Source: Azospirillum soli
GTDB taxonomy: Bacteria; Pseudomonadota; Alphaproteobacteria; Azospirillales; Azospirillaceae
DNA: 64,000 bases
Reading direction: 5' to 3'
Assembly: GCF_017876165.1 (NCBI RefSeq)
Contig: NZ_JAGINQ010000007.1
Coordinates: 239,764 to 303,763, forward strand
The notes under the pieces were generated by a model. It was not told where the DNA came from, ran no database searches, and worked only from the letters and a program-made list of their open reading frames with translations. Positions 51,898 through 64,000 of the stretch are shown here, one piece after another (the stretch's first letter is position 1; each line of letters starts with the position of its first letter). Made by a program: the position numbers and the translations under genes.

Positions 51898-54209
51898 ATG
51901 AACGTGATCGAACAGGCCTGGAGGAAAGTGCCGACGGTGTCGGCCCGGTTCCTGCTGATCCTGATTCCGATCCTGACGCTGACGACGGTGGGCTTCTCGA
52001 CGATCTTCTTCTACGGCAAGTACAACGAATTGCGCGGGAGCCTGCGCGGCAAGATCGAGGCGATCGCCGAGATCAACGCGGTCGCCCTGTCGTCCAGCCT
52101 GTGGACCGTGGACGTGCCGGCCATCCGCAACATCATCCAGGCCATCTCGGTCAACCGCGAGCTGTTGTGCATCGAGGTGGCGGACGAGCTGGCCGGCGGC
52201 CAATTCGCCTGGCCCGGTCCGGACTGCCGCCCCTTCGCCGAATACGAGAGCGCGCGGCGGGCCATCCAGGTGCAGAACCGGCGGCTCGGCTCCATCACTC
52301 TGTACTTCACCCACGCCTCCGTGGACGAGCAGATCCGGGACGAAGTGGTCAGCACGCTGTGGCTGCTGCTCCTGCTGCTGATCGGCACGGTGGTGACGGC
52401 GCTGACCGCGCACCGGCTGACCATCGGCGTGCCGCTCGGCCGGCTGGTCGAGTCGATCCGTGCGGCCGAGCAGGAGCATGTACGCCACCCGGTCCGCTGG
52501 TCCTCGACCGACGAGCTGGGCCGGGTCATCGCCGCCTACAACGGCATGCTGGCCCGACTGGACCGCGAGGAGGCGGCGCTGCGCCAGAGCGAGGAACGGC
52601 TGGGGCTGGCCATCGCGGCGACGCGCTCCTCGGTGTGGGACTATGACCTGCGCACCAAGCAATACTGGTGGTCGAAGGAGTTTCCCGCACTGCTCGGCTA
52701 CGGGCCGGACGAACTGGCGATGACCGCCGAGACCTGGGAGGCGCTGATCCACCCGGACGAGATTCGCCGCGTCGTCGCCGAATCCCGCCGCCGCGTGCGC
52801 GACCGGGAGATGGCCTACAGCTCGGTCTACCGGATGCGGCGGCGCGACGGCCGCTGGGCCTGGATCGAGGATCGGGCGACCGCGCTGCGCGACGCCGACG
52901 GCGTGGCGCTGCGCCTGACCGGCACCATGTCGGACGTGACCGAACGCGTGCAGACCGAGCAGGATCTGGCGCGCGAGCGCAACGTGCTGCAGATCACGCT
53001 CGACAACACCGACCAGGGCATCATCATGGTGGACCGCAATCTGCGGGTGGTGAAGTCGAACCGCCGGGCGGCCGAGCTGCTGGGCGTGCCGCCCGGCTTC
53101 CTGGCCGGCAACCCGCTGTTCCCCGACATCGTGCGGATGCAGCGCGCCAACGGCGGGCTTGAGGAGTTCAGCATCGACCCGGACCTGGAGCTGGAGCAGG
53201 TGTCGGTCATCCCGGACCAGCCCTTCACCTTCAAGCGGCGGCGCCCGGACGGCACGATCATCGAGGTGCGCTCCAACCCGCTGCCGGAAGGCGGCTTCGT
53301 GCGCACCTTCACCGACGTCACCATCGAGGCCCGCTCCGCCGAGGAGATCTTCCACGCCATGGAGGCGCTGGAGACCGCCTACGCCGACCTGAAGGAAACC
53401 CAGAACAGCCTCGTCCAGGCGGAGAAGATGGCCTCGCTGGCGCTGCTGGTCGCCGGCGTCGCGCACGAGATCAACACGCCGGTCGGCATCGCCTATGGCT
53501 GCTCCACCCACCTCGCGTCCAAGACCAAGGCGCTGACCGAGGCGTTCGAGCGGGGCAGCATGAAGAAGTCCGACCTTGCCGCCTACGTCGCGGCGGCGGG
53601 CGAGTCGTCGCGCCTGATCCAGCAGAACCTGACCCGCGCGGCCGAGCTGATCCAGAGCTTCAAGCGCGTCGCCGTGGACCAGACCAGCCAGGAGCGCCGC
53701 CGCTTCGACCTCTCAGCCTATCTGGAGGAGATCATCACCTCGCTGGGACCGCGCCTGCGCAAGAGCCCGCACAAGGTCAGCATCCGCTGCGCGGAGGGGA
53801 TCACCATGGACAGCTACCCCGGCGCGCTCAGCCAGATCATCACCAACCTCGTCATCAACGCGCAGACCCACGCCTTCGCCGACCGGGCCGAAGGGCACAT
53901 GGTGGTGGAGGCCGGGGAACTGCCCGACGACGAGGTGGAAGTCCGCTTCAGCGACGACGGGTCCGGCATCCCGCCCGACAACCTGCCGAAGGTGTTCGAG
54001 CCCTTCTTCACGACGAAGCGCGGCACCGGCGGCAGCGGCCTTGGCCTGCACATCGTCTTCAACCTGGTGACGCAATCGCTCGGCGGGCGAATCTCGGTCG
54101 ACAGCACACCGCAAAGCGGGACCACCTTTGTCCTGCGCATCCCGAAATCCGCGCCCCGCATGGCGGTGCCTGAAAACGAGTCCGGCGACGCCGCAGGAAC
54201 GGTAGCAGC

Positions 54210-54213
<4 letters not shown>
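51898..54213 (+). CDS. Membrane PAS-sensor histidine kinase
   Basis: 771-residue kinase. Two transmembrane helices (about 17-37 and 157-177) flank a ~120-residue periplasmic domain; then HAMP-like region, two PAS segments (about 225-355 with VWDYDLR, 360-490), HisKA with VAGVAHEINTPVG (His523) and HATPase with SDDGSGIP and GTGGSGLGLHIV. Its stop overlaps the start of a hybrid kinase (ATGA), so both are made together, and both may feed the partner switch encoded on the other strand. Signal unknown. Confidence 0.93.
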
Positions 54214-57200
<2,987 letters not shown>

Positions 57201-57302
57201 GATCCGCCGAATTGGGAGGCCTTATCACACCCGGCGGGGTTGCACCGGAACGTTGGAAGGCGAAAGATGGGCGCCTGTGTCCTCCCGCGTGAGACGCCGA
57301 TC

Positions 57303-58166
57303 ATGCCCCTGCCGTCCGCTTCCGACATCCGGGATGCCTACCTCCGCGACGGCTTCGTCGTGGTGCGCGGCGTGTTCTCCGCCGACGAGGTGGCGGAGAT
57401 CGCCGCCGCCTTCGACCGGCAGTACGAGGCGGGGCTGACGCACCCGCGCAGCTTCCGCCACGGCAACTTCCACGTCCGCGTCGCCGACGACCCGGCCATC
57501 GGCCGCACGGTGCGGATGGTGCAGTGGCCGTCCTATGGCGACGGGGTGCTGAACGGCGTCCGGCAGGACCGGCGGATGCTGGAAATCATCGAGCCGCTGA
57601 TCGGCAACGACGTGAAGCAGATCATCAACCAGATGCACTGGAAGCCGCCGGGCGCGGCGGCCGGCGACTACGCCTTCCACCAGGACAGCCGCTTCCGCCG
57701 CCCGCGCGAGGCCTACCGGAACCTGGGGGAATCCTATGTGCAGACCGGCATTGCCGTGGATCCCCACACGGCGGAAAGCGGGGCGATGCGGCTTTATCCC
57801 GGCAGCCATCGACTGGGCGACCTCGCGCTGACACCGCGCGGCAGCATTCTAGGCACCGGCATCGCCGAGGAGGCGTTGGAGCGGCACGGGCTGGACCCGG
57901 CCAAGCTGGTCGATTTCACGATGGAGCCGGGCGACGTGGGGCTGTGGCACCCCTACATGATCCACGGCTCGGCGGCCAACCGCTCGACGCGCGACCGGCG
58001 GCTCTACATCAACGGCTATGTGCGGGCGGAGGACTGCGACCGGGGCGAATGGACCTGGCGCCACGGCCAGCCGGTGCCGCTGGGCGACCCCGTGCTGGTC
58101 CATTTCGAGGATTTGCACCTGCGCCCCGAACCGCATTACGTGGACGAGGGCGCGTACGGCGGGTGA
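57303..58166 (+). CDS. Phytanoyl-CoA dioxygenase (PhyH) family oxygenase
   Basis: 287-residue 2-oxoglutarate/Fe(II) oxygenase. The HxD part of the iron triad is in AFHQDSRFRR, the distal His in MIHGSAANRSTRDRRLYINGY with the 2-oxoglutarate-binding Arg. Opening RDAYLRDGFVVVRGVFSADEV is typical. ATG 57303 chosen over an upstream in-frame ATG because of this family start. The substrate is unknown; family members hydroxylate lipids, amino acids and secondary metabolites. Confidence 0.88.
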   Translation: MPLPSASDIRDAYLRDGFVVVRGVFSADEVAEIAAAFDRQYEAGLTHPRSFRHGNFHVRVADDPAIGRTVRMVQWPSYGDGVLNGVRQDRRMLEIIEPLIGNDVKQIINQMHWKPPGAAAGDYAFHQDSRFRRPREAYRNLGESYVQTGIAVDPHTAESGAMRLYPGSHRLGDLALTPRGSILGTGIAEEALERHGLDPAKLVDFTMEPGDVGLWHPYMIHGSAANRSTRDRRLYINGYVRAEDCDRGEWTWRHGQPVPLGDPVLVHFEDLHLRPEPHYVDEGAYGG

Positions 58167-58201
58167 TGCCGCACGCCTTCGATTGAGGTATCTTGCGGGC
58201 G

Positions 58202-59536
58202 ATGAAACGCCTGCTCGCCACCCTTCTTCTGATGCTCTCCCTTCCGGCCGCCGCCCCCGCCGCTGCCGAGGAGGCGCCGGTGCCCGCGCTGGGGATCGAA
58301 CTGACGCCCTACGGCGCGGTGCGGGCGGGCAACAGGACGCGGGCGATCCCGGCCTGGACCGGCGGGCTGACGCAGGCGCCCAAGGATCATGCGGCGGGGC
58401 GGCATGTCCCCGACCCGTACGACGAGGACGGGCGCTGGTTCACGGTGGGCCCGGCGGACATCGACCGCTACAAGCTGCGGCTGTCGGCAGGGCTCCAGGC
58501 CCTGTTGCAAAAGCACCCGACCTCCTTCGAAATCCCGCTGTTCCCGACCCGGCGCAGCGCCGCCTTTCCGCAGCGCGTCTATGACGAGACGCTGGAGAAC
58601 GCCACGCGCGCCAAGCTGGGGGAAAACGGGTTGGCGCTGAGCGGGGCGAAGATCGGCGTTCCCTTCCCGCTCCCGGCCAACGGCGTGCAGGCGATGTGGA
58701 ACCACATCCTGCGTTGGCGCGGCGAGACGGTCAGCCGCACCAGCGCCACCATCCTGCCCACCCAGACCGGCGAGTTGCCGCAGACGCTGTACCGCGAGGA
58801 CCGGTTGTCGACCTACGCCGCCGGGCAGGAGGGGCGCCCGGCCTTCTACCGGCGCACGGCGCTGTCGCCGAAGGGCGTTCCCGGCGCGACCCTGCTGCTG
58901 CACGGGACGCTGAACCCGATCCAGTCGGGCTTTTCCGCGTGGTTCCGGGCGGGCGAGACCGGCAAGGGCGTGCGTGCGCCCGACTTCGCCTACGACACGC
59001 CGGACCCGGCGACCGGCGGCATCCGCACGGCCGACATGCTGGACATGTTCAGCGGACCGCTGGACCGGTTCGACTTCACGCTGGTGTCGCGGCGCGAGAT
59101 GTACGTGCCCTACAACGCCTACCGGATGAACACGCCCAGTCTGGCCCCGGTCGACTTCCTGTGGCCGAACCACCCGAACCCGCAGTTTCTGCGCTATGAG
59201 ATGCACCGCGTCTGGGTGGTGGAGGCGAAGGTCAAGCCCGGCTACCGCCACGCCCTGCCGGAGCGCACCTACTACCTGGACGAGGATTCCTGGCAGATCG
59301 TGATGGCCGACCATTACAACGCCAAGGGGGAACTGGTCCGCTATTCGGAGGTGCACGGCATCACCGACCCGCGCATCCCGGTCTTCTACCCGGCGATTGA
59401 AATCACCTACGACCTTGCGGGCGACCGCTATGTCATCAGCGGCGTGGACAACCTGCTGAAGCCCCCGGCCTTCGGCACGCCGATGAAGCCGGAGGAGTTC
59501 GCGCCGGAAACGCTGACCAAGCGCGGCCGACGGTAA
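58202..59536 (+). CDS. DUF1329 exported protein
   Basis: 444-residue protein with a cleavable N-terminal signal (about 24 residues, AAAPAAAEE). Family blocks include GVPFPLPANGVQAMWNHILRWRG and RRMYVP-like RREMYVPYNAYRMN, then YRHALPERTYYLDEDSWQIVMADHYNAKGEL. DUF1329 proteins are outer-membrane or periplasmic lipid-linked proteins in proteobacteria, some near RND lipid exporters; function not established. Confidence 0.88.
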   Translation: MKRLLATLLLMLSLPAAAPAAAEEAPVPALGIELTPYGAVRAGNRTRAIPAWTGGLTQAPKDHAAGRHVPDPYDEDGRWFTVGPADIDRYKLRLSAGLQALLQKHPTSFEIPLFPTRRSAAFPQRVYDETLENATRAKLGENGLALSGAKIGVPFPLPANGVQAMWNHILRWRGETVSRTSATILPTQTGELPQTLYREDRLSTYAAGQEGRPAFYRRTALSPKGVPGATLLLHGTLNPIQSGFSAWFRAGETGKGVRAPDFAYDTPDPATGGIRTADMLDMFSGPLDRFDFTLVSRREMYVPYNAYRMNTPSLAPVDFLWPNHPNPQFLRYEMHRVWVVEAKVKPGYRHALPERTYYLDEDSWQIVMADHYNAKGELVRYSEVHGITDPRIPVFYPAIEITYDLAGDRYVISGVDNLLKPPAFGTPMKPEEFAPETLTKRGRR

Positions 59537-59546
59537 CGTTCAGGCC

Positions 59547-59771
59547 TCAATGCCGGAGCGCGCCGGCGACCCACTGGCTGACGACGGTTTCCGCCTGGAA
59601 GGCCGAGCAGTCCGGGTTGTGGTAGCGGTAGACGGTCACCGCCGCCTCCAGAGCGTAGCGTTCCGGCTGGCCGCAGCTGCACAGGCCGTTGTAGCAGCGC
59701 TGCACCGCGTCGCGGCAGCCCACCGGCTCCGGCGGGAACGAATCGAGCGCGATCATCCGCGTGCCGCTCAT
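59547..59771 (-). CDS. Small cysteine-rich protein coupled to fur
   Basis: 74-residue protein with five cysteines (19, 26, 31, 33, 55) spaced C-x6-C-x4-C-x-C, plus a Trp and His near the end. It overlaps the fur gene by four bases (ATGA), so the two are translated together. Could bind a metal or an Fe-S cluster and modulate Fur; no family recognised. Confidence 0.7.
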   Translation of the reverse strand: MSGTRMIALDSFPPEPVGCRDAVQRCYNGLCSCGQPERYALEAAVTVYRYHNPDCSAFQAETVVSQWVAGALRH

Positions 59772-60193
59772 TGACGCTCATCCTCTTCGTTCAGCGGAAC
59801 GCCGTAGATTTCCAGCCGGTGACCGACGATGCGGAAGCCCAGCTCGCGGGCGATGCGTTCCTTCAGCGCCTCCAACTCGGGGCTGGCGAATTCGATGATC
59901 CGGCCGCTGCGGGTGTCGATCAGGTGATGGTGGTGGTCGGCCGACGCCTCCTCGTACCGGGCGCGGCCGTCGCCGAGGTCCACCTTCTCGATCACCTGCG
60001 CGTCTTCCAGAAGGCGCATGGTTCGGTAGACCGTGGCGATGGAGATTCGCGGGTCGATCAGCACCGCGCGGCGGTGGACCTCCTCCACGTCCGGATGGTC
60101 GTCGGATTCCGACAGAACCTGCGAGATGACCCGGCGCTGGCCGGTCATCTTCAAACCCTTTTCCAGGCACAACGCTTCCAGCCGCGACTTCAT
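59768..60193 (-). CDS. fur: Fur-family metalloregulator
   Basis: 141-residue Fur protein: winged-helix GLKMTGQRRVISQVL and ISIATVYRTMRLLEDAQVI, then the metal centre with ADHHHHLIDTRSGRIIEFASPEL. The CxxC of enterobacterial Fur is replaced by D-T-R-S, as usual for alphaproteobacterial Fur/Mur. So iron or manganese is possible. Start 60193 (MKSRLEALC) chosen; an ATG at 60217 is the alternative. The intergenic stretch with sodC contains an A/T-rich segment, AATACTGAAAATCG, weakly like a Fur box. Divergent from sodC. Confidence 0.9.
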   Translation of the reverse strand: MKSRLEALCLEKGLKMTGQRRVISQVLSESDDHPDVEEVHRRAVLIDPRISIATVYRTMRLLEDAQVIEKVDLGDGRARYEEASADHHHHLIDTRSGRIIEFASPELEALKERIARELGFRIVGHRLEIYGVPLNEEDERQ

Positions 60194-60387
60194 CCCACCG
60201 TCACCTTCGCCATACACGCGGTGGGGACATAATACTGAAAATCGTTCGCAATCCCAGCGTGACCTTTACGCGGCGAAATGCCGCACTTGGCCGAAAGCGT
60301 GCGTTGACACCAACCCGTTGCTTGCCCCCAATTTTTGCACCGGGCGCGTCGTCTCGCGCATCAGCCTGAACTTGGGAGGGAAAAAAC

Positions 60388-60921
60388 ATGAGACGTACCA
60401 TTCCGGCCGCCGCCGTCGCGGCCATTCTCGCCATGGCCGCATTCCAGGGTTCGGCATCGGCGCAGCAGCCGGGCCAGCCGCAGGCGCGGGCCGCGATCAG
60501 CGACGCGCAGGGCAAGGCTCTGGGCACCGTCACCCTGACGCAGTTCCCGCAAGGCGTGCTGATCCACGGCGAACTCGACGGGCTGAAGCCCGGCTGGCAC
60601 GCCGTCCATATCCACGAGAACGGCGCCTGCTCGCCCAACTTCGCGGCGGCGGGCGGCCACTTCAACCCCAGCGGCGGGCAGCACGGCATCGACGCGGCCC
60701 CCATGCACGCCGGCGACCTGCCGAACTTTCTGGTCAACGAATCGGGCAAGGGCGGCTTCGAGACGATCACCCATCAGGTGACGCTGGGCGAGGGGCAGGC
60801 CAGCCTGTTCAAGCCGGGCGGCACGTCCTTCGTCGTCCACGCCAACCAGGACGATTACGTCAGCGAGCCGGCCGGCAATTCGGGCGACCGCGTGGCCTGC
60901 GGCGTCATCGAAAAGCGCTGA
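60388..60921 (+). CDS. sodC: Periplasmic Cu,Zn superoxide dismutase
   Basis: 177-residue precursor with a signal peptide (residues 1-25, cut at ASA-QQ). Copper/zinc ligands are in HAVHIHENG and GGHFNPSGGQHG, with a bridging region and AMHAGDLPN-like PMHAGDLPN; the disulphide cysteines lie in ENGACS and VACGVIEKR. Destroys superoxide in the periplasm. Divergent from fur; iron- or oxidative-stress control is plausible. GGAGGG precedes the ATG. Confidence 0.95.
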   Translation: MRRTIPAAAVAAILAMAAFQGSASAQQPGQPQARAAISDAQGKALGTVTLTQFPQGVLIHGELDGLKPGWHAVHIHENGACSPNFAAAGGHFNPSGGQHGIDAAPMHAGDLPNFLVNESGKGGFETITHQVTLGEGQASLFKPGGTSFVVHANQDDYVSEPAGNSGDRVACGVIEKR

Positions 60922-60932
60922 AGCAGCGTTCC

Positions 60933-60961
60933 CAGCCGCCCCCTTCGGCCGGAAGGGGGCG
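60933..60961 (+). terminator. GC-rich hairpin after sodC
   Basis: CCGCCCCCTTC / GAAGGGGGCGG with a five-base loop begins about 12 bases after the sodC stop. It lacks a T-run, so termination is possible but not typical. Confidence 0.45.
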
Positions 60962-61009
60962 GGCGCGGGACATTTCCGGTCTCCCCACCCTTGTTACAGG
61001 CTTGTTTCC

Positions 61010-61038
61010 TTGCCAAAGGCCGCCGCACGCCCTATGTG
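61010..61038 (+). promoter_or_regulatory. Candidate promoter of the DEAD-box helicase gene
   Basis: TTGCCA (61010-61015) and TATGTG (61033-61038) with 17 bases between. A 5' leader of about 140 bases would follow, which would be consistent with post-transcriptional control as in other RNA helicase mRNAs. Confidence 0.45.
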
Positions 61039-61188
61039 TGCCCGGTCGATTTTCTTTGGGGCCATTTCCCACGGTGAATTGATGGCTCCGCGCACGCCTG
61101 CGGCGGAGCGCCCCCGAGCCCGGCCGCGCCCGTCCATGGGACATGGAAAAGCGCAGCCCCTTTTCACGTGACCAGGACAAAACCCCGC

Positions 61189-62637
61189 ATGACCGAATTC
61201 ACCGGCCTCGGCCTGATCGAGCCCCTTCTGCGCGCCGTTGCGGAGGAGGGCTACCAGACCGCCACGCCGATTCAGGCCGGCACCATCCCGCTGCTGCTGC
61301 AAGGACGCGACGTTCTGGGCCTTGCCCAGACCGGCACCGGCAAGACGGCGGCCTTCACCCTGCCGATCCTCCAGCGCCTTTATGAAGCCAAGCGCCGCGT
61401 TCCGGCGAAGGCGCCGCGCGCACTGATCCTGACGCCGACGCGCGAATTGGCCCTGCAGATCGGCGACAGCTTCAAGACCTACGGGCGGCACCTGCCGATC
61501 CGCAGCACGGTGATCCACGGCGGCGTCGGCCAGAGCCCGCAGGTCGCGGCGCTGGCCCGCGGCACCGAGGTGCTGGTGGCCACCCCCGGCCGCCTGCTCG
61601 ACCTGATGGCGCAGAACCAGTGCCGCCTCGACCACATCGAGCTGTTCGTGCTGGACGAGGCCGACCGCATGCTCGACATGGGCTTCATCCGCGACGTGCG
61701 GAAGGTGGTCGCCGCCCTGCCGACGCAGCGCCAGACGCTGCTGTTCTCCGCCACCATGCCGGACGCGGTGGCCGAGCTTGCCAACAGCATCCTGACCGAC
61801 GCCGAGCGCGTCGAGGTGACGCCGCAGTCCACCACGGTGGAGCGCATCGCCCAGCGCGTGTTGTTCGTGGAGCGCGCTGACAAGCGCCGCCTTCTGGCCG
61901 ACCTGCTGCAGGACACGGTCATGGAGCGGACCATCGTGTTCGCCCGCACCAAGCACGGCGCCGACCGCATCGCCGAGCATCTGAAGAAGGCCGGCGTCCC
62001 CGCCGACGCCATCCACGGCGACAAGTCGCAGTCGGCCCGCGTCCGCGCGCTGGAAGCCTTCCGCAGCGGCGACCTGAAGGCGCTGGTGGCGACCGACATC
62101 GCGGCGCGCGGCATCGACATCGACGGCATCACGCACGTCATCAACTTCGACCTGCCGAACGAGCCGGAAAGCTACGTCCACCGCATCGGCCGCACCGCGC
62201 GCGCCGGCACCGACGGCAGCGCCGTCTCTTTCTGCGACGCGGAGGAGGTGGCCTACCTGAAGGACATCGAGAAGACGATCCGCCAGCCGATCCCGGCCGA
62301 CACGGACCACGCCTACCACGCCGCCGTCGTGGCGGCGCTGCACGCCTCCACGAAGAAGCCGCCCAAGCCCGCTCCGAAGCCGCAGCGCCAGAGTCAGGGT
62401 CAGGGCCGAGCGCAGCAGCAGGGGCCGAAGGCCCAGCAGAGCGGCAAGCCGCAGGGTGGCAAGCCGCAGCAGGGTGGCGGGAAGCCTCAGGGCGGAAAGC
62501 CGCAAGCCTCGAAGCCCCAGGGGGCCAAGCCGCAGAGCACCGGCGGTGGCGACCAGCCGCTGAAGATGAACCGCCACGACCGCCGCCCGGCCCCGCACGG
62601 GAACGCGCATGGCGGCAACAAGCGGTCGGCGGCGTAA
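61189..62637 (+). CDS. DEAD-box ATP-dependent RNA helicase (RhlE/CsdA-like)
   Basis: 482-residue RNA helicase. N-terminal Q motif ([16 protein letters not shown]), motif [12 protein letters not shown], Ia [62 protein letters not shown] and [12 protein letters not shown] all intact. C-terminal ~110 residues are low-complexity, built of Lys/Gln/Gly/Pro repeats (GKPQGGKPQ type), probably an RNA-contacting tail. Expected to unwind RNA in ribosome assembly or decay. The start follows an AGGAC. Confidence 0.95.
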   Translation: MTEFTGLGLIEPLLRAVAEEGYQTATPIQAGTIPLLLQGRDVLGLAQTGTGKTAAFTLPILQRLYEAKRRVPAKAPRALILTPTRELALQIGDSFKTYGRHLPIRSTVIHGGVGQSPQVAALARGTEVLVATPGRLLDLMAQNQCRLDHIELFVLDEADRMLDMGFIRDVRKVVAALPTQRQTLLFSATMPDAVAELANSILTDAERVEVTPQSTTVERIAQRVLFVERADKRRLLADLLQDTVMERTIVFARTKHGADRIAEHLKKAGVPADAIHGDKSQSARVRALEAFRSGDLKALVATDIAARGIDIDGITHVINFDLPNEPESYVHRIGRTARAGTDGSAVSFCDAEEVAYLKDIEKTIRQPIPADTDHAYHAAVVAALHASTKKPPKPAPKPQRQSQGQGRAQQQGPKAQQSGKPQGGKPQQGGGKPQGGKPQASKPQGAKPQSTGGGDQPLKMNRHDRRPAPHGNAHGGNKRSAA

Positions 62638-62651
62638 GGCTGCTTTGAAAG

Positions 62652-62683
62652 GCCCCTCTCCCGCGTGGAAGAGGGGCTTTTTT
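62652..62683 (+). terminator. Rho-independent terminator after the helicase gene
   Basis: GCCCCTCT (62652-62659) pairs with AGAGGGGC (62670-62677), loop ten bases, directly followed by TTTTTT (62678-62683). A canonical terminator at the end of the helicase gene, just before the convergent GST stop. Confidence 0.9.
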
Positions 62684-62687
62684 GATG

Positions 62688-63293
62688 TTACGCCAGCCCT
62701 TCGGCGGTCAGCGCCGCCGAGACGGCGGGACGGTCGGCCACACGCGCCATGTAGGCGGTGAGGTTCGGCCAAGTCGCGAGGTCGATGCCCATCGGCTTCG
62801 CCCAGCGCAGCACCGTGAAGCAATAGGCGTCGGCCACCGTGAAACGGTCGCCCATCAGATAGGCCTTGCCGTCCAGAGCCCGGTCGAGGACCGCGAACTT
62901 GGCGGCGAGGGTCTGCTTGACGATGACCTTGAACTCCTCCGGCGTGGTCGGCCGGAACAGCGGGCTGAAAGTCTTGTGCAGCTCGCTCGACACGAAGTTC
63001 AGCCACTCCTGAACGCGGTACCGATCGAGCGACCCGGCCGGCGGAAGCAGCCCGGAGTCCGGCGCGCGGTCGGCGATGTACTGGACGATGACCGGCCCCT
63101 CCGTGAGGATGCCGCCTTCGTCGAGCGCCAGCGTCGGCACCTGTCCTTTCGGGTTCACGGCCAGGAAGTCGCCGCCGTCCTCGGTCTTCTTGGCGGCCAG
63201 ATCGACCTTCACGAGATCCGCCGGCAACCCGGCTTCGCGCATCACGATGTGCGGCGACAGCGAGCAGGCGCCCGGCTTCATATAAAGCTTCAC
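62688..63293 (-). CDS. Glutathione S-transferase, beta-class-like
   Basis: 201-residue GST. N-terminal thioredoxin fold with MKPGACSLSPH (Cys10 and Ser are the beta-class signature), then NPKGQVPTLALDEGGILTEGPVIVQYIADR (glutathione site) and an all-helical C-terminal domain with FTVADAYCFTVLRWAK. Starts with GTG at 63293 (VKLYMKPG); a longer frame exists but precedes the family start. Conjugates glutathione to electrophiles or reduces peroxides; substrate unknown. Confidence 0.9.
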   Translation of the reverse strand: MKLYMKPGACSLSPHIVMREAGLPADLVKVDLAAKKTEDGGDFLAVNPKGQVPTLALDEGGILTEGPVIVQYIADRAPDSGLLPPAGSLDRYRVQEWLNFVSSELHKTFSPLFRPTTPEEFKVIVKQTLAAKFAVLDRALDGKAYLMGDRFTVADAYCFTVLRWAKPMGIDLATWPNLTAYMARVADRPAVSAALTAEGLA

Positions 63294-63450
63294 GTCTCTT
63301 ATCCCTGATTGGTGGGGGATCAACGCCCTGACAGCTACACCAATTCGGGACAGATGTGAGGGCATCAAAGGCGCACAGCCGTTGTGCAGATATCAGGCGG
63401 CGCGGCCGTTCCGCATGAGGAACGGCCGCGTCCTTGAACAGGCGTTCGGA

Positions 63451-63882
63451 TCAGCGCGCGAAGATCTGGTTCATGTCCTGGAAGCTCTTGAACTCCAGGG
63501 CGTTGCCGCTGGGATCGAGGAAGAACATGGTCGCCTGCTCGCCGACCTGCCCCTTGAAACGGATTTGCGGCTCGATCAGGAACTTGATGCCGGCCGCCCT
63601 CAGTTTGTCGGCCAGCGCGTGCCAGTCGTCCCAGTTCAGGATCACACCGAAGTGGCTGGCGGGAACCTCCTCGCCGTCCACGGGGTTGGTGGCCCTGGTC
63701 CCGGCGTCCTCCGTCACATGGGCCACCACCTGATGGCCGTAGAGGTCGAAGTCGATCCAGCGGTCGGACTCCCGCCCCACCCCGCAGCCGAGCACGCCGG
63801 CGTAGAAGGCGCGCGCCTCCTCCTTGTCGCGGACCGGGAAAGCGAGATGGAAAGGCGGGACGGCTTTCGTCGTGCTGCTCAT
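63451..63882 (-). CDS. VOC-family (glyoxalase/bleomycin-resistance fold) protein
   Basis: 143-residue single-gene VOC protein with two beta-alpha-beta-beta-beta units. Metal-binding positions appear as His in [15 protein letters not shown], and Glu/His further on; [15 protein letters not shown] is the characteristic second half end. Such proteins catalyse various metal-dependent isomerisations or dioxygenations; no substrate assigned. On the same strand as the GST, 157 bases upstream. Confidence 0.88.
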   Translation of the reverse strand: MSSTTKAVPPFHLAFPVRDKEEARAFYAGVLGCGVGRESDRWIDFDLYGHQVVAHVTEDAGTRATNPVDGEEVPASHFGVILNWDDWHALADKLRAAGIKFLIEPQIRFKGQVGEQATMFFLDPSGNALEFKSFQDMNQIFAR

Positions 63883-64000
63883 GGGGTTTGTCCCCTCCCT
63901 GTTATTACTACTGTGTCATAAGTTTGGTTTCTGAAGAGGGCAGGCCTGAAGGCAGCACGGGCATCTTGGCAGTCGGCGGGCCAAACGGACGGCGATCTGG

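Noticed and set aside
60304..60309. TTGACA hexamer upstream of sodC as a -35 box
   Set aside because: No acceptable -10 sequence lies 16-18 bases downstream.

Overview
The window is high-GC DNA, densely packed with alphaproteobacterial genes. Gene content and order suggest Rhodospirillales, most likely an Azospirillum-like bacterium. The indications are a RegB/RegA redox pair, the order rpmH-rnpA-yidD-yidC-engB followed by argB, a cobS/cobT pair, a Fur lacking the CxxC motif, and dispersed GC-rich palindromes. The genus is an inference; no 16S or tRNA gene is present. I see no prophage, transposase, CRISPR array or tRNA.

Layout, left part. 1-2.4 kb is the 3' part of a PAS hybrid histidine kinase. 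2.4-5.1 kb holds cobT and, divergently, cobS with a histidine phosphatase. After a flavin-binding stress protein comes a minus-strand block (5.7-10.0 kb): ABC exporter ATPase and permease, lpxD, an acyl carrier protein and a ketoacyl synthase. This looks like a dedicated envelope-lipid cassette. The regB-regA operon is divergent from it. 12.4-14.5 kb has a YbaL-type antiporter and a small XRE regulator with a perfect operator palindrome. Then comes a 510-bp gene-free stretch full of inverted repeats, and a Crp/Fnr regulator with a small DUF2892 membrane protein.

Middle. 16.1-35.6 kb is an exopolysaccharide locus of the Wzx/Wzy type. It encodes a co-polymerase/tyrosine kinase, a flippase, a nucleotide-sugar dehydrogenase, an epimerase, GDP-L-fucose synthase and five glycosyltransferases. 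It also encodes a secreted beta-helix protein, a Wzy-like polymerase, an SGNH/AlgX-like protein with altered active-site residues, and an asparagine-synthase-like enzyme lacking the glutaminase cysteine. No initiating phosphoglycosyltransferase, no Wza exporter and no GDP-mannose dehydratase lie inside the window.

Right part. 35.8-39.3 kb is the conserved ribosome/membrane-insertion block rpmH-rnpA-yidD-yidC-engB. It is followed by a CPA2 antiporter, argB, corA, small conserved proteins, a MAPEG protein, accA and an EamA transporter. 46.6-57.2 kb is a signalling region: CheC/CheY-like pair, orphan PIN protein, DedA protein, an RsbU/RsbW/STAS-type partner-switching set, and a divergent sensor kinase/hybrid kinase pair. 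The last 7 kb carries a PhyH oxygenase, a DUF1329 protein, fur with a coupled cysteine-rich small protein, sodC, a DEAD-box helicase, a GST and a glyoxalase-fold protein. rpmH (44 codons, GTG start) is real although very short. Several starts were moved downstream from the longest reading frame on the basis of ribosome-binding sites, family length or signal peptides.
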